From assembly GCF_014838715.1 (NCBI RefSeq), contig NZ_CP061947.1:1550001-1614000 (forward strand): a stretch of DNA of 64,000 nt, in the 5' to 3' direction. The notes below the pieces were generated by a model. That model searched no databases. It saw only the letters and a list, made by a program, of their open reading frames with translations, and was not told where the DNA came from. Positions 10,901-18,802 of this stretch are shown piece by piece. The position numbers were made by a program, and so were the translations under genes. Source of the stretch: Algoriphagus sp. Y33. GTDB lineage: Bacteria; Bacteroidota; Bacteroidia; Cytophagales; Cyclobacteriaceae. Position 1 is the stretch's first letter; each line of letters opens with the position of its first letter.

Positions 10901-11351
10901 TGCAGTTTTGGATTTCTTGGTAGAAAAGGGAGATAGCTTTCAGAAAAGATTGACCGGTCTGGCAGAAAAAATGGTGGCTGGATTAAATTCTGTTTTCGAA
11001 AAATATAACGTGAAATACTATGCGGTGAATTTCAGTTCTTTGTGGAAAATTAAGCTTAAAGAAGAATTCCCGTATTCTGAGCTGATTTTTACTATGTTGA
11101 GAGAGAGGGGAATTCATATTTGGGAAAATTACCCTTGCTATGTAACAGATGCTCATTCAGAACAGGATGTGCTGTTTACCCTAACTATGGTAGATGAAGT
11201 GTTGGCACTATTGGTTGAAAATGAAATCGCTTCAGGAGATTTGTTTGCAGCATCAGATGATTGGATGAGTTTGGAGAATCCGCCATTTATTGGAGCAAAG
11301 ATTTCATTGGATGTAAAAGGTTTTCCTGTTTGGGTTGCCGCTGAATTATAA
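4932..11351 (+). CDS. Hybrid NRPS/PKS: A-T-KS-AT-ACP-aminotransferase
   Basis: A 2139-residue megasynthase. The adenylation domain (about 15-500) has TSGSTGKPKG at 150, D195 in FDISVQ (the Asp that binds an alpha-amino group), YKTGDLG and NGKIDRKAL. The thiolation domain has catalytic Ser about 550. The ketosynthase (about 620-1050) has C779 in TACSTA plus H915 and H954. The acyltransferase (about 1140-1430) has GHSIG with Ser 1226 and the HAFH motif at 1322, which is typical of malonyl-CoA. The ACP has Ser 1552. A class III PLP aminotransferase (about 1690-2110) has K1934 in YGKVLGGG. There is no ketoreductase or dehydratase, so the beta-keto group should be transaminated. Loading an amino acid with no condensation domain marks this as the starter module. 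The ATG at 4932 was chosen; an in-frame TTG lies at 4920. Substrate of A is not assigned. Its place inside a polysaccharide operon is unusual. Confidence 0.92.
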   Translation: MENSSTISSYHSIIDVVRHSWAKYAKEIALDNGVENLTFKELEKKVTALSSLILTVAPDEEVIALTTSRGFQLIINMLAVLNAGKTYVPIDPSFPKARINQIVEDCDVKYYLKSNDNDFLDLISVNVVGLDEQSFISAKSYTKLAYILYTSGSTGKPKGVCVPHDGIINLINWQEKNSASRPGMKTLQFTRLTFDISVQEIFSTLCSGGTLQIVDAEVLRDYSALVQVLNEQKIQRLFLPFVVLQGIANESENSSVYPEYLQEVMTCGEQLKSTRAVRALFSKMKKAKLFNQYGPTECTCIVTQLELPNDPVRWDDLPSIGKAIDGVESLILDSELNVITEPNVEGELYFSGVCIAEGYLNKPELTLKSFFPLTLKDGTTRMVYKTGDLGYYTGDGEIFFMGRIDDQVKISGFRIETGEIEAVAAALPGVAQVAVIVGEYEDGQKYLSLYYVSPEGKVQEQKMIAFLRERLPGYMIPAGCVRKDSFPQTSNGKIDRKALSEKAVTVNPFKDSYKKPRTTTEAELAKIWEEILKLDQVGRDDHFFEVGGSSFLAQRMAIAINRAFGKEFGVSKIYQYPKLKAQAAFLLGEKEGAKEHVLRKTNKDQSNRDVAIIATASRFPGAGNTNEFWEMVKNGKETIRYFDIEELDPSEQLKARQNKDYVRARGVIDDIKDFDYEFFGFNRKLASVMDPQHRLFLEVAFEVLDSVGYIANKPDFSVGVFAGCSTNYYFSRNLVFDQPLIDSLGTIQINSLNEKDYLASRVAFLLDLKGPAVSVNTACSTALVAVANAVKSIRTGECIAAIAGASSVAYPVHSGHLYEEGSIMCKDGHCRPFDAEASGTMFSDGGGAVLLKDYEQAIIDGDPVLAIIKGVGINNDGADKGSFSAPSVEGQAGAIRMALEDGGINPSEIGYVEAHGTATPIGDPIEIEGLKLAFGSEVENQYCALGSVKGNVGHLNAAAGIVGLIKTVCALQEKTLPASIGYSAPNPAINFDKSPFYIQQKTTSWDSEKVRKAGVSSFGIGGTNCHIILEEFIPTSELRSPSSEIDQTIYLSAKTENSLKGYAARLKEYVLRFPAISLGQFGYNVNNNNARYKLGSSVTFKTTQELLSGLDEVIDGNKPIIKRKGDYKFPVFMFPGQGSQYVAMGKELYEREPVFRSTLAQCSDLVSKYTGISIYDLLFPTEVSDPEERKLADTRYTQPVVFAISYSLAKLWESKHISPSALVGHSIGEFVAACIAGVWSLEDAVKVVAKRGELISQLSPGSMLSIRSSADSILPMLPEDVTLAADNAPNLCVASGPSDLIESLAVALDKKEVPAKILRTSHAFHSAMMDPVIEQFQELLASVKLSNPKIPVMSTVTGEWMKDAEATSTEYWAQHMRLPVLFNKAVKNLLNDLPEAVYLEVGPGNGLSTLLMQHAEAKDFSVVISLNRASGISEWAYFQGQLHTLISSGLELDWKEIYPKKFQKKLILPTYAFDKKRCWVDVKAANTHTERYSTSGEITEQIEEENTGELADDDAVKVTFGTKLAQMLENVCGEKIAIEAFSLTYFEIGLDSLSLTQLAFSIKKEFKVDVSFRQLNGELNNPSALLVYLLANSELAQAKRNSFEKLHKPNGVREASKKEIISDKSFESPLDKTELEELVKPFGAVARIEKQSAGISEKAERFIREFIKSYNSKTQKSKEHVQANRIYTADPRVVSGFKPFTKELTYPIVTNYSKGSELTDLDGNTYLDWLNGFGSNMFGYQADFINQAVIEQINKGIEIGPQTALAGIVSEKISRLTNNDRVGLCNTGSEAILGAIRIARTISQRNLIVTFENSYHGISDEVIIRKTKSGNSYPAAAGILKENVQETLVLEYGTRESLEIIAERSDEIAAVLVEPVQSRRPEFVPLEFLQELRTLTEKREICLIFDEVITGFRSHIGGFQGLYSIKADLTTYGKVLGGGFSIGVIAGKAKWMDALDGGYWSYGDDSMPEVGVTYFAGTFVRHPLTLATANAVLDFLVEKGDSFQKRLTGLAEKMVAGLNSVFEKYNVKYYAVNFSSLWKIKLKEEFPYSELIFTMLRERGIHIWENYPCYVTDAHSEQDVLFTLTMVDEVLALLVENEIASGDLFAASDDWMSLENPPFIGAKISLDVKGFPVWVAAEL

Positions 11352-11387
11352 AGAGAATATAGCTATGTGTTTTATAAGCATTTTTTT

Positions 11388-14300
11388 ATGAAAAGTATAC
11401 AAGACAATTTAAAAGTGGGTTCACAAGGAATGAGAGATGAAGCTGTGATTTCTAAGGTATTTCCCAGCACTCCTTCACAGATGGAAATCTGGTTACAATG
11501 TTATTTAGGAGGAAAAGAAGCCAGCATGGCATACAATGAATCGAATTCATTTAGAATGTATGGCGATTTGAAGGTGGATATCCTTAAAGAAGCTTTTCAG
11601 ATTATTGTTTCCAGACATGAAGGAATGCGTGCGGTATTCACTCCTGATGGCCGGCGGATTATAGTCTTTCAGTCATTGGAACCGGCTATCCGGATGAGAG
11701 ACATTTCTGCATTGCCTGAACAAGAACAAGAAGAATTTTTAAAAAAGCATAGTGTTCAAACCGGATTTTATGAGTTTGATTTGGTAAGAGGTCCCCTTTA
11801 TGTACTTGACCTGATCAAGATAAATGAGCTTGAACATATGGTTACATTCACAGGTCACCATTTGATTTTTGACGGTTGGTCTATGGGTTTATTGGCCGAA
11901 GAGCTCAGTTCTGCCTACGTCCAATTGTGTAAGTCCGATACGGTGGAGTTGCCCGAACCTAACAAGTTGTCAGATTATGTGTTGAAAAATCTTCGTCTTA
12001 CCAACAGTCCTGAAATGGCAAAAACCCGCAATTTCTGGGTTAATAATTTGTCTAATCCCCTTCCATTTCTTGAATTACCTCTTGACTTCGAAAGACCTAA
12101 AGTCAGAATGCTAAAAGCGGCAAGACTGGAGTATAAGGCTGCTTTTGGGATTATGAAGAAGGCGAAAAAATATGCGGCATCCCAACACGTAAGTTTAAAT
12201 GTTTTGTTACTGTCTATTTTTGAAATAGTGCTTTCTAAATGGACTGAAAACAGAGATGTAGTTATCGGAATGCCCAGAGCCGGACAGCCACTTTTGGGAT
12301 GCAGTAATATGATTGGACATAGCGTGCATCTGCTTCCGATCAGAGCCAAAGTGGATTTTGACCTGACTTTTGAAGAATATTTAGCCAAAAGAAGAATAGC
12401 GTTTATGGAAGTTTTGGATCACGGCACTGTTTCTTTTGGCGAACTGATTCAAAGCCTGCATATCAAAAGGGATCCATCCCGCATTCCACTTCTTCCTTTG
12501 ACTTTTAACGTTGAAATTGGGTTAGAGCAAGGGATTTCATTTGATTCCCTGAAGTATAGGTTTATATCCAACCCGAAAGCGTATTCGAACTTCGAGATCA
12601 TACTTAATATCTTCGGGAGCCTAAATAAGAGTGTTTTTGAGTGGACCTATAATGAGTCGCTATTTGATAAGTCAGCGATTAATGAAATAGCGCGGATATA
12701 TGATCATCTGATTCAACGATTGGTTGAATGTCCTTCCCAAAAACTCAATATTATAGATGAATTATTTGAGGATGTGGATCTTTCAGGACTTCTTGATAAT
12801 CTAAACATTGACTTGACCGAGCATAAGAACACTTTTGTTCCGGAAAGTAGAGGTGTTGAGAAAGAAACTATCGTAGCCATCCAAAAGGAATCAGTCTCTT
12901 CAAATGAATCCGAAAATGATGCAAATTCGGCTATTCCGGTTGTAATCGCTAAGTTCTTGGAGACAGCTAGTTTATTTCCCTACAAAACTGCAATCGTCAC
13001 CGGAGATGACTCACTTTCTTATAAGGCTCTCAATAGTCAATCCAATCAACTTGCTGCTCTTTTAAAAGGGAAAGGGGTTCAGCCTGGAGATATTGTCGGT
13101 GTGTACATGGAGCGGTCTAATGCTATAGTGGTGAGTATTATGGCTGTTTTGAAAGCAGGTGCGGCCTACATGCCTATTGATGTGGAGGTGCCGGGTGAGC
13201 GGGTGAGCTATATGTTGAAAAACAGTAATTCCAAATATTACATCACAGACCAACCTCCCTTTGAGAATAGAGAATTAGTAGATATCAGACTCCATTTTAC
13301 CGAAGTAATTGAAGCGGCGGCTAGTTTTCCTGCAACTGATAATCCGACCAAAACACCATTGGATAATCCTATGTATATCATTTATACATCAGGCTCAACG
13401 GGCAATCCCAAAGCAGTGTGTCTTTCCCGTAAAAATCTCGATTATTTTATTGACACAGTCATTGTAGATCTGAAATTCTGTGCCGAGGATGTAGTGGCAG
13501 CAATTACTTCTGTTTCTTTCGATGCAGCGACTTTGGAGACATTAATCCCATATGCATTTGGAGCTACTGTATATATGCTGGATAAGTATCAGCGTAGGGA
13601 TCCCAAGCAAATTTTAAGCGTATTCGAAGAGAAAAAGATCACCAAAACAATCGCTACCCCTACGCATTGGCAGTTGATAGCAAATTCAGGATGGAACACC
13701 AAAATCCCTTCGTTGACCGTTATGACGATTGGAGAACCGCTTAAAAAGGCGTTGGTAGATCATATAGCACCTCTTTCAAAAGAAATTTTTAATCTGTATG
13801 GACCGGCCGAAACCACTGTTTATTCTACTTATAAAAAAGTAAGCAGCTCAGATAGTCAGGTTACTATTGGCAAAGCTGTTCCGGGCACAAAAGTCTATTT
13901 GGTGGATAAATCAGGCAGAAGTATCACCGAACCCGGGGTCTCAGGAGAGATATGGATAGGAGGAGACGGAGTGGGGCAGGGATATTTAGGACTCAAAGAA
14001 TTGACTGAGGAAAAATTTGTCAGCAATGCATTTGATCAAAGTCCAAAGAACTTATACAAAACGGGTGACTTGGGATTTTTGCTTGACAATGGGGAGATAC
14101 AATGTGAAGGCAGAATTGATCATCAAGTCAAAATACGTGGGCACAGGATTGAGCTGGGAGAAATCGAACAACGAATTTTAAGTTTTGATGAGGTTTCCAA
14201 TGCGGTGGTGGATACGGATAAGAGTAGTGATATTGTTACTTTAATCGGATTTGTATCGATTAAGAAGAATTTAAGAGATTTTATAAATTTGGATGCTTAT

Positions 14301-15518
14301 GCGGATAAATTGAGAGAAAGGCTTTTAATAGGGCTTCCTGACTACATGGTGCCTACAGAATATCGTTTTGTAGACGAGTTCAAGCTGACTACAAGCGGTA
14401 AAATAGATAGAAAACAGCTTCCCGACCGCCAGCCTAATGCCGCACTGCCTATAGATAAACAGGCTAGGGTAGAAAAACCTGCACAGCATCTAACACACAT
14501 TGAAAAAACAGTTTATTCCATTTGGACGGATCTCTTGGGAAACAATAAACTAAGTTTGGACGATGATTTTTTCCTTGTCGGGGGACATTCCTTACTGGGA
14601 GTGAAGCTGATCTCTATACTGGAGAAAAAATTTCAATTATCCTTATCCTTACTTACGCTCTTCCAGCACCCTACCGTCAGGTCCATAGCTGCGTTGATAG
14701 CCAAGGAGACCATTCCTACAGATTCAGACTCTTTGGTCTTAATTAAAAAAGGGTCTCCTGATAAAGTATTGTGTTTTGTTCATGGAGTTGGTCTCAATCC
14801 TATTGAGATAAACACATTGATTAAAAATATGGATGAGGACCAGACCATTTGGGGACTTCAATCACCCGCTATTTCAGGAAATGCCAGACCATTTGAATCA
14901 ATTCCTGAGATGGCAAGCCACTTTATTAAGGAGCTGGATGAAAAGGGAATTAAATCTCCTTTCAATTTGATAGGAAATTCTATTGGAGGAATAATAGTTT
15001 TTGAAATGGCAAAACAATTGATTTCGGCGAACCGAAAGCTAGGCTTCATCAGTATGATTGATACAATCGGTGAATTTTTCCAGGATGAAGCGCCTTCCGC
15101 AGCAAATAAGACAATCAAACTTACTAAAAAGCTACAGTTTGAATTTCAGTTCTTATTGGACGATGTGCCTTACTATTTAAGACATAGAAAAAATTATTTA
15201 AAAGAGAAGTGGAGGAATTTTAAAGGCATCAATAGTCAAGAGAATGATCTCTCCAAAAGAATCAGAGAAATCGAATTAACCAATGAGAAAGCGTGGATGA
15301 ATTATAAGATAGAGCCTATAGATATCGAGCTCACGTTGTTTTTGGCCCAAAAGAAAACCTTCTTTGTAGAGGATTTTAAAACATTGGGTTGGATAAAATA
15401 TACAACTAATGTGGAAAGTATTACAATGCCGGGAGAGCACGCCAATATGCTTAAGCCTCCCCACGGAATTGAGTTTTCAAGAGTTTTGCAGCAAAAGATC
15501 AACTTATATTCTAGGTAG
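11388..15518 (+). CDS. NRPS termination module: C-A-T-TE
   Basis: A 1376-residue single-module synthetase. The condensation domain (about 15-460) has an intact HHxxxDGWS motif at H157-H158. The adenylation domain (about 530-1010) has TSGSTGNPK at 667, D712 in FDAATLE, LYGPAETT, YKTGDLG and SGKIDRKQLP. The thiolation domain has Ser 1068 in GGHSLL. The thioesterase (about 1110-1376) has the nucleophile S1198 in GNSIGG, a downstream Asp in MIDT and a C-terminal His in GEHAN. It would condense the aminated chain from the preceding synthetase with a second amino acid and release it. It starts 36 bases after the upstream gene, so the two are clearly co-transcribed. A GTG seven codons upstream (11367) is an alternative start. 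No phosphopantetheinyl transferase or dedicated exporter is visible nearby. Confidence 0.92.
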   Translation: MKSIQDNLKVGSQGMRDEAVISKVFPSTPSQMEIWLQCYLGGKEASMAYNESNSFRMYGDLKVDILKEAFQIIVSRHEGMRAVFTPDGRRIIVFQSLEPAIRMRDISALPEQEQEEFLKKHSVQTGFYEFDLVRGPLYVLDLIKINELEHMVTFTGHHLIFDGWSMGLLAEELSSAYVQLCKSDTVELPEPNKLSDYVLKNLRLTNSPEMAKTRNFWVNNLSNPLPFLELPLDFERPKVRMLKAARLEYKAAFGIMKKAKKYAASQHVSLNVLLLSIFEIVLSKWTENRDVVIGMPRAGQPLLGCSNMIGHSVHLLPIRAKVDFDLTFEEYLAKRRIAFMEVLDHGTVSFGELIQSLHIKRDPSRIPLLPLTFNVEIGLEQGISFDSLKYRFISNPKAYSNFEIILNIFGSLNKSVFEWTYNESLFDKSAINEIARIYDHLIQRLVECPSQKLNIIDELFEDVDLSGLLDNLNIDLTEHKNTFVPESRGVEKETIVAIQKESVSSNESENDANSAIPVVIAKFLETASLFPYKTAIVTGDDSLSYKALNSQSNQLAALLKGKGVQPGDIVGVYMERSNAIVVSIMAVLKAGAAYMPIDVEVPGERVSYMLKNSNSKYYITDQPPFENRELVDIRLHFTEVIEAAASFPATDNPTKTPLDNPMYIIYTSGSTGNPKAVCLSRKNLDYFIDTVIVDLKFCAEDVVAAITSVSFDAATLETLIPYAFGATVYMLDKYQRRDPKQILSVFEEKKITKTIATPTHWQLIANSGWNTKIPSLTVMTIGEPLKKALVDHIAPLSKEIFNLYGPAETTVYSTYKKVSSSDSQVTIGKAVPGTKVYLVDKSGRSITEPGVSGEIWIGGDGVGQGYLGLKELTEEKFVSNAFDQSPKNLYKTGDLGFLLDNGEIQCEGRIDHQVKIRGHRIELGEIEQRILSFDEVSNAVVDTDKSSDIVTLIGFVSIKKNLRDFINLDAYADKLRERLLIGLPDYMVPTEYRFVDEFKLTTSGKIDRKQLPDRQPNAALPIDKQARVEKPAQHLTHIEKTVYSIWTDLLGNNKLSLDDDFFLVGGHSLLGVKLISILEKKFQLSLSLLTLFQHPTVRSIAALIAKETIPTDSDSLVLIKKGSPDKVLCFVHGVGLNPIEINTLIKNMDEDQTIWGLQSPAISGNARPFESIPEMASHFIKELDEKGIKSPFNLIGNSIGGIIVFEMAKQLISANRKLGFISMIDTIGEFFQDEAPSAANKTIKLTKKLQFEFQFLLDDVPYYLRHRKNYLKEKWRNFKGINSQENDLSKRIREIELTNEKAWMNYKIEPIDIELTLFLAQKKTFFVEDFKTLGWIKYTTNVESITMPGEHANMLKPPHGIEFSRVLQQKINLYSR

Positions 15519-15605
15519 AATTAAAAGTGGTCTGAGCAAGTTTCTGCCAAGCTTGAAATGTGGGTTAGTGATTGGAAAGTTTTGATTTAATTAATTGGAT
15601 TTATA

Positions 15606-16415
15606 ATGATAAAATATAAAATAAATAGAAGAGCATTTATCCTCCCATTTGTACTAGTGAGTGTACTTTTGGTTAGCTCCTGCGCAAAAAGGAATTTGAC
15701 TTATTTTAAAGATATAAGTCAGGAAAAAGATTATCAACTTAAAGATGGTATCTATGAGCAACCGAAGATTGTAGTGGGAGATCTGCTGGATATAAAGATA
15801 AGTACACTGAATCCTGAGTCAAATTTGCTGTTTAATTATGGTATTGTTTCTTCCGAGAGTGGGGAGGGGAATCAAATGACCCATGACCCCATTATTGAAG
15901 GGTATTTGGTTGATTCAGACGGGAATATTGATTTCCCGACGTTGGGAGATATCAAACTGGCCGGATTAACCCAAGAGGAGGCAAAACTCTTTCTGAAAAA
16001 TGAACTTGCATCCTTAGTTAAGGATCCAAAAATTGACATTAGGTTTCTAAATTTTAAGGTTACCGTGATCGGTGAAGTCAACCGTCCTTCCTCGTTTGTG
16101 GTTCCCACAGAGCGAATTACTGTTCTTGAAGCGTTGGGTATGGCAGGTGATATGACTGCTTATGCGCTTAGAGAAAATGTTTTGTTGATTAGAGAAACTT
16201 CTGAAGGTAAAGTAATCCACCGTTTTGATATCGGGAAAAAGGATATTTTAAGTTCCCCATATTATTACCTTAAACAAAATGATGTGATTTATGTGGAGGC
16301 TGATAAGAGAAAGCTAAATCAAGCTAATGTTAACCCTAATACAATAGCAGGATTAACAATATTGTCTTCTCTAGTAGTGGCTCTAATATTTAATTTCAAT
16401 GATATTTTTAAGTAA
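15606..16415 (+). CDS. wza: Outer-membrane polysaccharide export lipoprotein (Wza-like)
   Basis: The 269-residue protein carries a lipoprotein signal peptide with lipobox LVSSC (Cys 26). A Poly_export domain follows (GDLLDIKISTLNPES, then YLVDSDGNIDFPTLGDIKLAGLT) and then a SLBB-like segment (VTVIGEVNRPSSFVVPTERIT). A hydrophobic C-terminal helix (about 246-263) suggests insertion in the outer membrane, as in Wza. It would form the export channel for the polysaccharide. The co-polymerase/kinase gene follows 45 bases later, the usual Wza-Wzc order. The 87-base gap after the NRPS gene contains no terminator that I can see. Confidence 0.88.
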   Translation: MIKYKINRRAFILPFVLVSVLLVSSCAKRNLTYFKDISQEKDYQLKDGIYEQPKIVVGDLLDIKISTLNPESNLLFNYGIVSSESGEGNQMTHDPIIEGYLVDSDGNIDFPTLGDIKLAGLTQEEAKLFLKNELASLVKDPKIDIRFLNFKVTVIGEVNRPSSFVVPTERITVLEALGMAGDMTAYALRENVLLIRETSEGKVIHRFDIGKKDILSSPYYYLKQNDVIYVEADKRKLNQANVNPNTIAGLTILSSLVVALIFNFNDIFK

Positions 16416-16460
16416 ATATTTTTAAAGTCGTCTACTGATTTACAATATTTCCATTAAATT

Positions 16461-18779
16461 ATGAAACTTTCAAATATACTTATCGAAGAGAGCCCCGCTT
16501 CTGCTTCACAAAGTATGGATATAAAAGATAAGTTGCTTCAGATCTTTAAATTCTGGCCATTGTTCTTAGTATCTTTTATACTGGTAATTAGTGCGGTGTG
16601 GATTTATGTGTATTACGCCGTTCCTTACTATTCGGTATCTAGCAGTGTTATGCTTAGGGATGTTACCAAAGGAGCAAATTTCTTAGAAAACCCTGTTTTT
16701 GAAGGTATTGATGAGTTCAAATCATCCAATACTGTAGATAATGAAATGGATGTGATACAATCAGGCATGTTGATGAATGAGGTCGTTCAAAGCTTGAATT
16801 TGTACAATGACTATTTCATTGAAAACAAGTTTAAAAGGAAAGAACCTGTTTTCTATAAAGACCTTCCCTTTACTATTGATATGGAAGAAGTAGTGTCCAT
16901 TAAATCTTCTGAGTCGAAAGTGATGAAGATAAATGAATTCAAGGAGACTTATTTTATTGCTGAAATAGATGATGAAGTAGTTCAGGTTGAGGTGAACAAG
17001 CTGACAAGTACTAAATATGCTAAATTTATATTAGTATACAACGAAAACATAGAATATGGTCCTCTTGAGAACCCAATCATAGTCCATTTCAAAAGTCCTG
17101 CAGAGCTTGCGGGCATATTTGCCAGTCAGCTGGAAGTAGAGGCAAAAGATAAGTTTTCCAGTGTATTATACATTTCCCTTTTAGAAACTGTTCCTCAGAG
17201 AGGAGTGTTGGTTCTAAATGAACTGGTGGAACAGTATAATTTACAGCTTTCTGAAGAAAAGAAGGAAGTGGCAAGGAAATCATATGTTTTTATTACTAAG
17301 CAGATCAATTCGGTACTGTCTGATCTCAGTGAAATGGAACAGAATATTGAAAGTTTCAAGAGTTCTAAAAATGTTGTAAATGTTGAAACTGATTCAAAAG
17401 TTTACCAAGAGAATTACTTGCGTAATAATCGAGAAATATCCGATCTAAAAAATCAGTTAGATATCTATAATAGTGTTCTTAGTGTAGTTTCCAATGATAT
17501 AGACGGAGACATAACCGGCTTGAGTTCTTTAATTAATTCTGATCCCTACTTATCAGCATCTATGGCAGAATATCAAGATGCCAAATCAAAAATAGCTGAA
17601 TATGAAAAGTCAATAATGCCGGATAATCCTTTGATGATCAAACAGATTTCTATTCTTAATTCTGCAAGGAGGAAGGTTGTAAGTCACATAGATATCAAGA
17701 AAAAACAGCTTGAGATCACACTTCAAAATTTGGAGAATGAAAACTCTCAGTTTCAAAGTAAATCGTATTCAGCGCCCAAATTGGAGCGGCAGTATGAGGA
17801 GATAAGCAGAGATTTGGGCATTAAAAAGGAACATTATCTTTATTTGATCAAGAAAAGAGAGGAAACTGCCTTGTTTATTGAATCTGTTCCGTCTAATCAA
17901 GCCAAGGTGATTGACAATGCATCTTTCGGATATGTACCTTCAAAGCCGTATCCTCCTGTACTTTATTTGGCGGGTTTGTTTTTTGCTTTCACGGTTCCCT
18001 TTGTTTACGTATACGGGGGGACAATATTGAGTAATAAAGTAATAGAAAGATCAGATCTAGGTTCCATTTCACAAATTGACGTATTGGGGGAGGTTTCATA
18101 TCTCAAAAAGGATAATGTGTTCGTGATAAATTATAAAGATAGAACGCCTGTCTCTGAACAGTTCAGACTCATCCGTTCTAATTTTAACTACAAGGTCATG
18201 AGAGATAAAACAAGTGTGATCTTGGTAACTTCTTCAATTTCCGGCGAAGGCAAAACCTTTTTTGCCGTGAATTTTGCTAAGTCATTGTCCATGGTAGGTA
18301 AGAAAGTAGCTGTCTTGGAATATGATTTAAGGAAAAAGGGACTGAAAACAGAATTGAACCTTAAATCGGAAAAAGGAATATCCAATTATCTTTCTGAAAG
18401 TGATTTTACGCTTGAAGATCTTATAGAAGCCGGAAGTGAGGTTAATGGCATTACGGTTTTTCCTGTAGGTAACATTGCGGAAGACCCATCTGAGATTATG
18501 TATTCGAACAAAAATTCAATACTCATCGAACGACTAAAAGAAGATTTTGATTACATCATTATTGATACTGCCCCGATTGGTCAAGTTTCTGACGCATTTG
18601 AATTAACCAGTTTGGCCGATTATTCCATATTTATGGTAAGGTATGATTACACCAGCAAGAAGAATCTGGACTTCTTTAGTGGTATAATTAAGGATAATCG
18701 CTTGAATAACCCGATGATCGTGCTAAATGGCTCCAAAAATAGTGTTGCTTACGCTTATGGGCACTATAGCTATAATTAA
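16461..18779 (+). CDS. wzc: Polysaccharide co-polymerase / BY-kinase (Wzc-like)
   Basis: This 772-residue protein has an N-terminal Wzz chain-length domain with a first membrane helix at about 33-53. A long periplasmic coiled-coil region follows (about 255-480), then a second helix near 498-520 and a cytoplasmic tyrosine-kinase domain. Walker A is SGEGKTF (K598) and Walker B is IIIDTAP (D702). The Walker A' motif reads LEYDLR (620-624), with Glu where the first Asp is usual. The C-terminus carries four clustered tyrosines (764, 766, 769, 771), the expected autophosphorylation tail. It would control chain length and export together with the Wza-like protein. The flippase gene follows 23 bases downstream. 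Confidence 0.9.
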   Translation: MKLSNILIEESPASASQSMDIKDKLLQIFKFWPLFLVSFILVISAVWIYVYYAVPYYSVSSSVMLRDVTKGANFLENPVFEGIDEFKSSNTVDNEMDVIQSGMLMNEVVQSLNLYNDYFIENKFKRKEPVFYKDLPFTIDMEEVVSIKSSESKVMKINEFKETYFIAEIDDEVVQVEVNKLTSTKYAKFILVYNENIEYGPLENPIIVHFKSPAELAGIFASQLEVEAKDKFSSVLYISLLETVPQRGVLVLNELVEQYNLQLSEEKKEVARKSYVFITKQINSVLSDLSEMEQNIESFKSSKNVVNVETDSKVYQENYLRNNREISDLKNQLDIYNSVLSVVSNDIDGDITGLSSLINSDPYLSASMAEYQDAKSKIAEYEKSIMPDNPLMIKQISILNSARRKVVSHIDIKKKQLEITLQNLENENSQFQSKSYSAPKLERQYEEISRDLGIKKEHYLYLIKKREETALFIESVPSNQAKVIDNASFGYVPSKPYPPVLYLAGLFFAFTVPFVYVYGGTILSNKVIERSDLGSISQIDVLGEVSYLKKDNVFVINYKDRTPVSEQFRLIRSNFNYKVMRDKTSVILVTSSISGEGKTFFAVNFAKSLSMVGKKVAVLEYDLRKKGLKTELNLKSEKGISNYLSESDFTLEDLIEAGSEVNGITVFPVGNIAEDPSEIMYSNKNSILIERLKEDFDYIIIDTAPIGQVSDAFELTSLADYSIFMVRYDYTSKKNLDFFSGIIKDNRLNNPMIVLNGSKNSVAYAYGHYSYN

Positions 18780-18802
18780 TCCTACTCAGTATCATTGTGA
18801 AT

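Noticed and set aside
11975..12388. 137-codon minus-strand frame in the condensation domain
   Set aside because: Antisense to a strongly supported NRPS gene and without recognisable motifs.
15519..15605. Terminator separating the NRPS genes from the export genes
   Set aside because: No stable hairpin with a T tract is visible in the 87-base gap, so read-through and a single operon are more likely.
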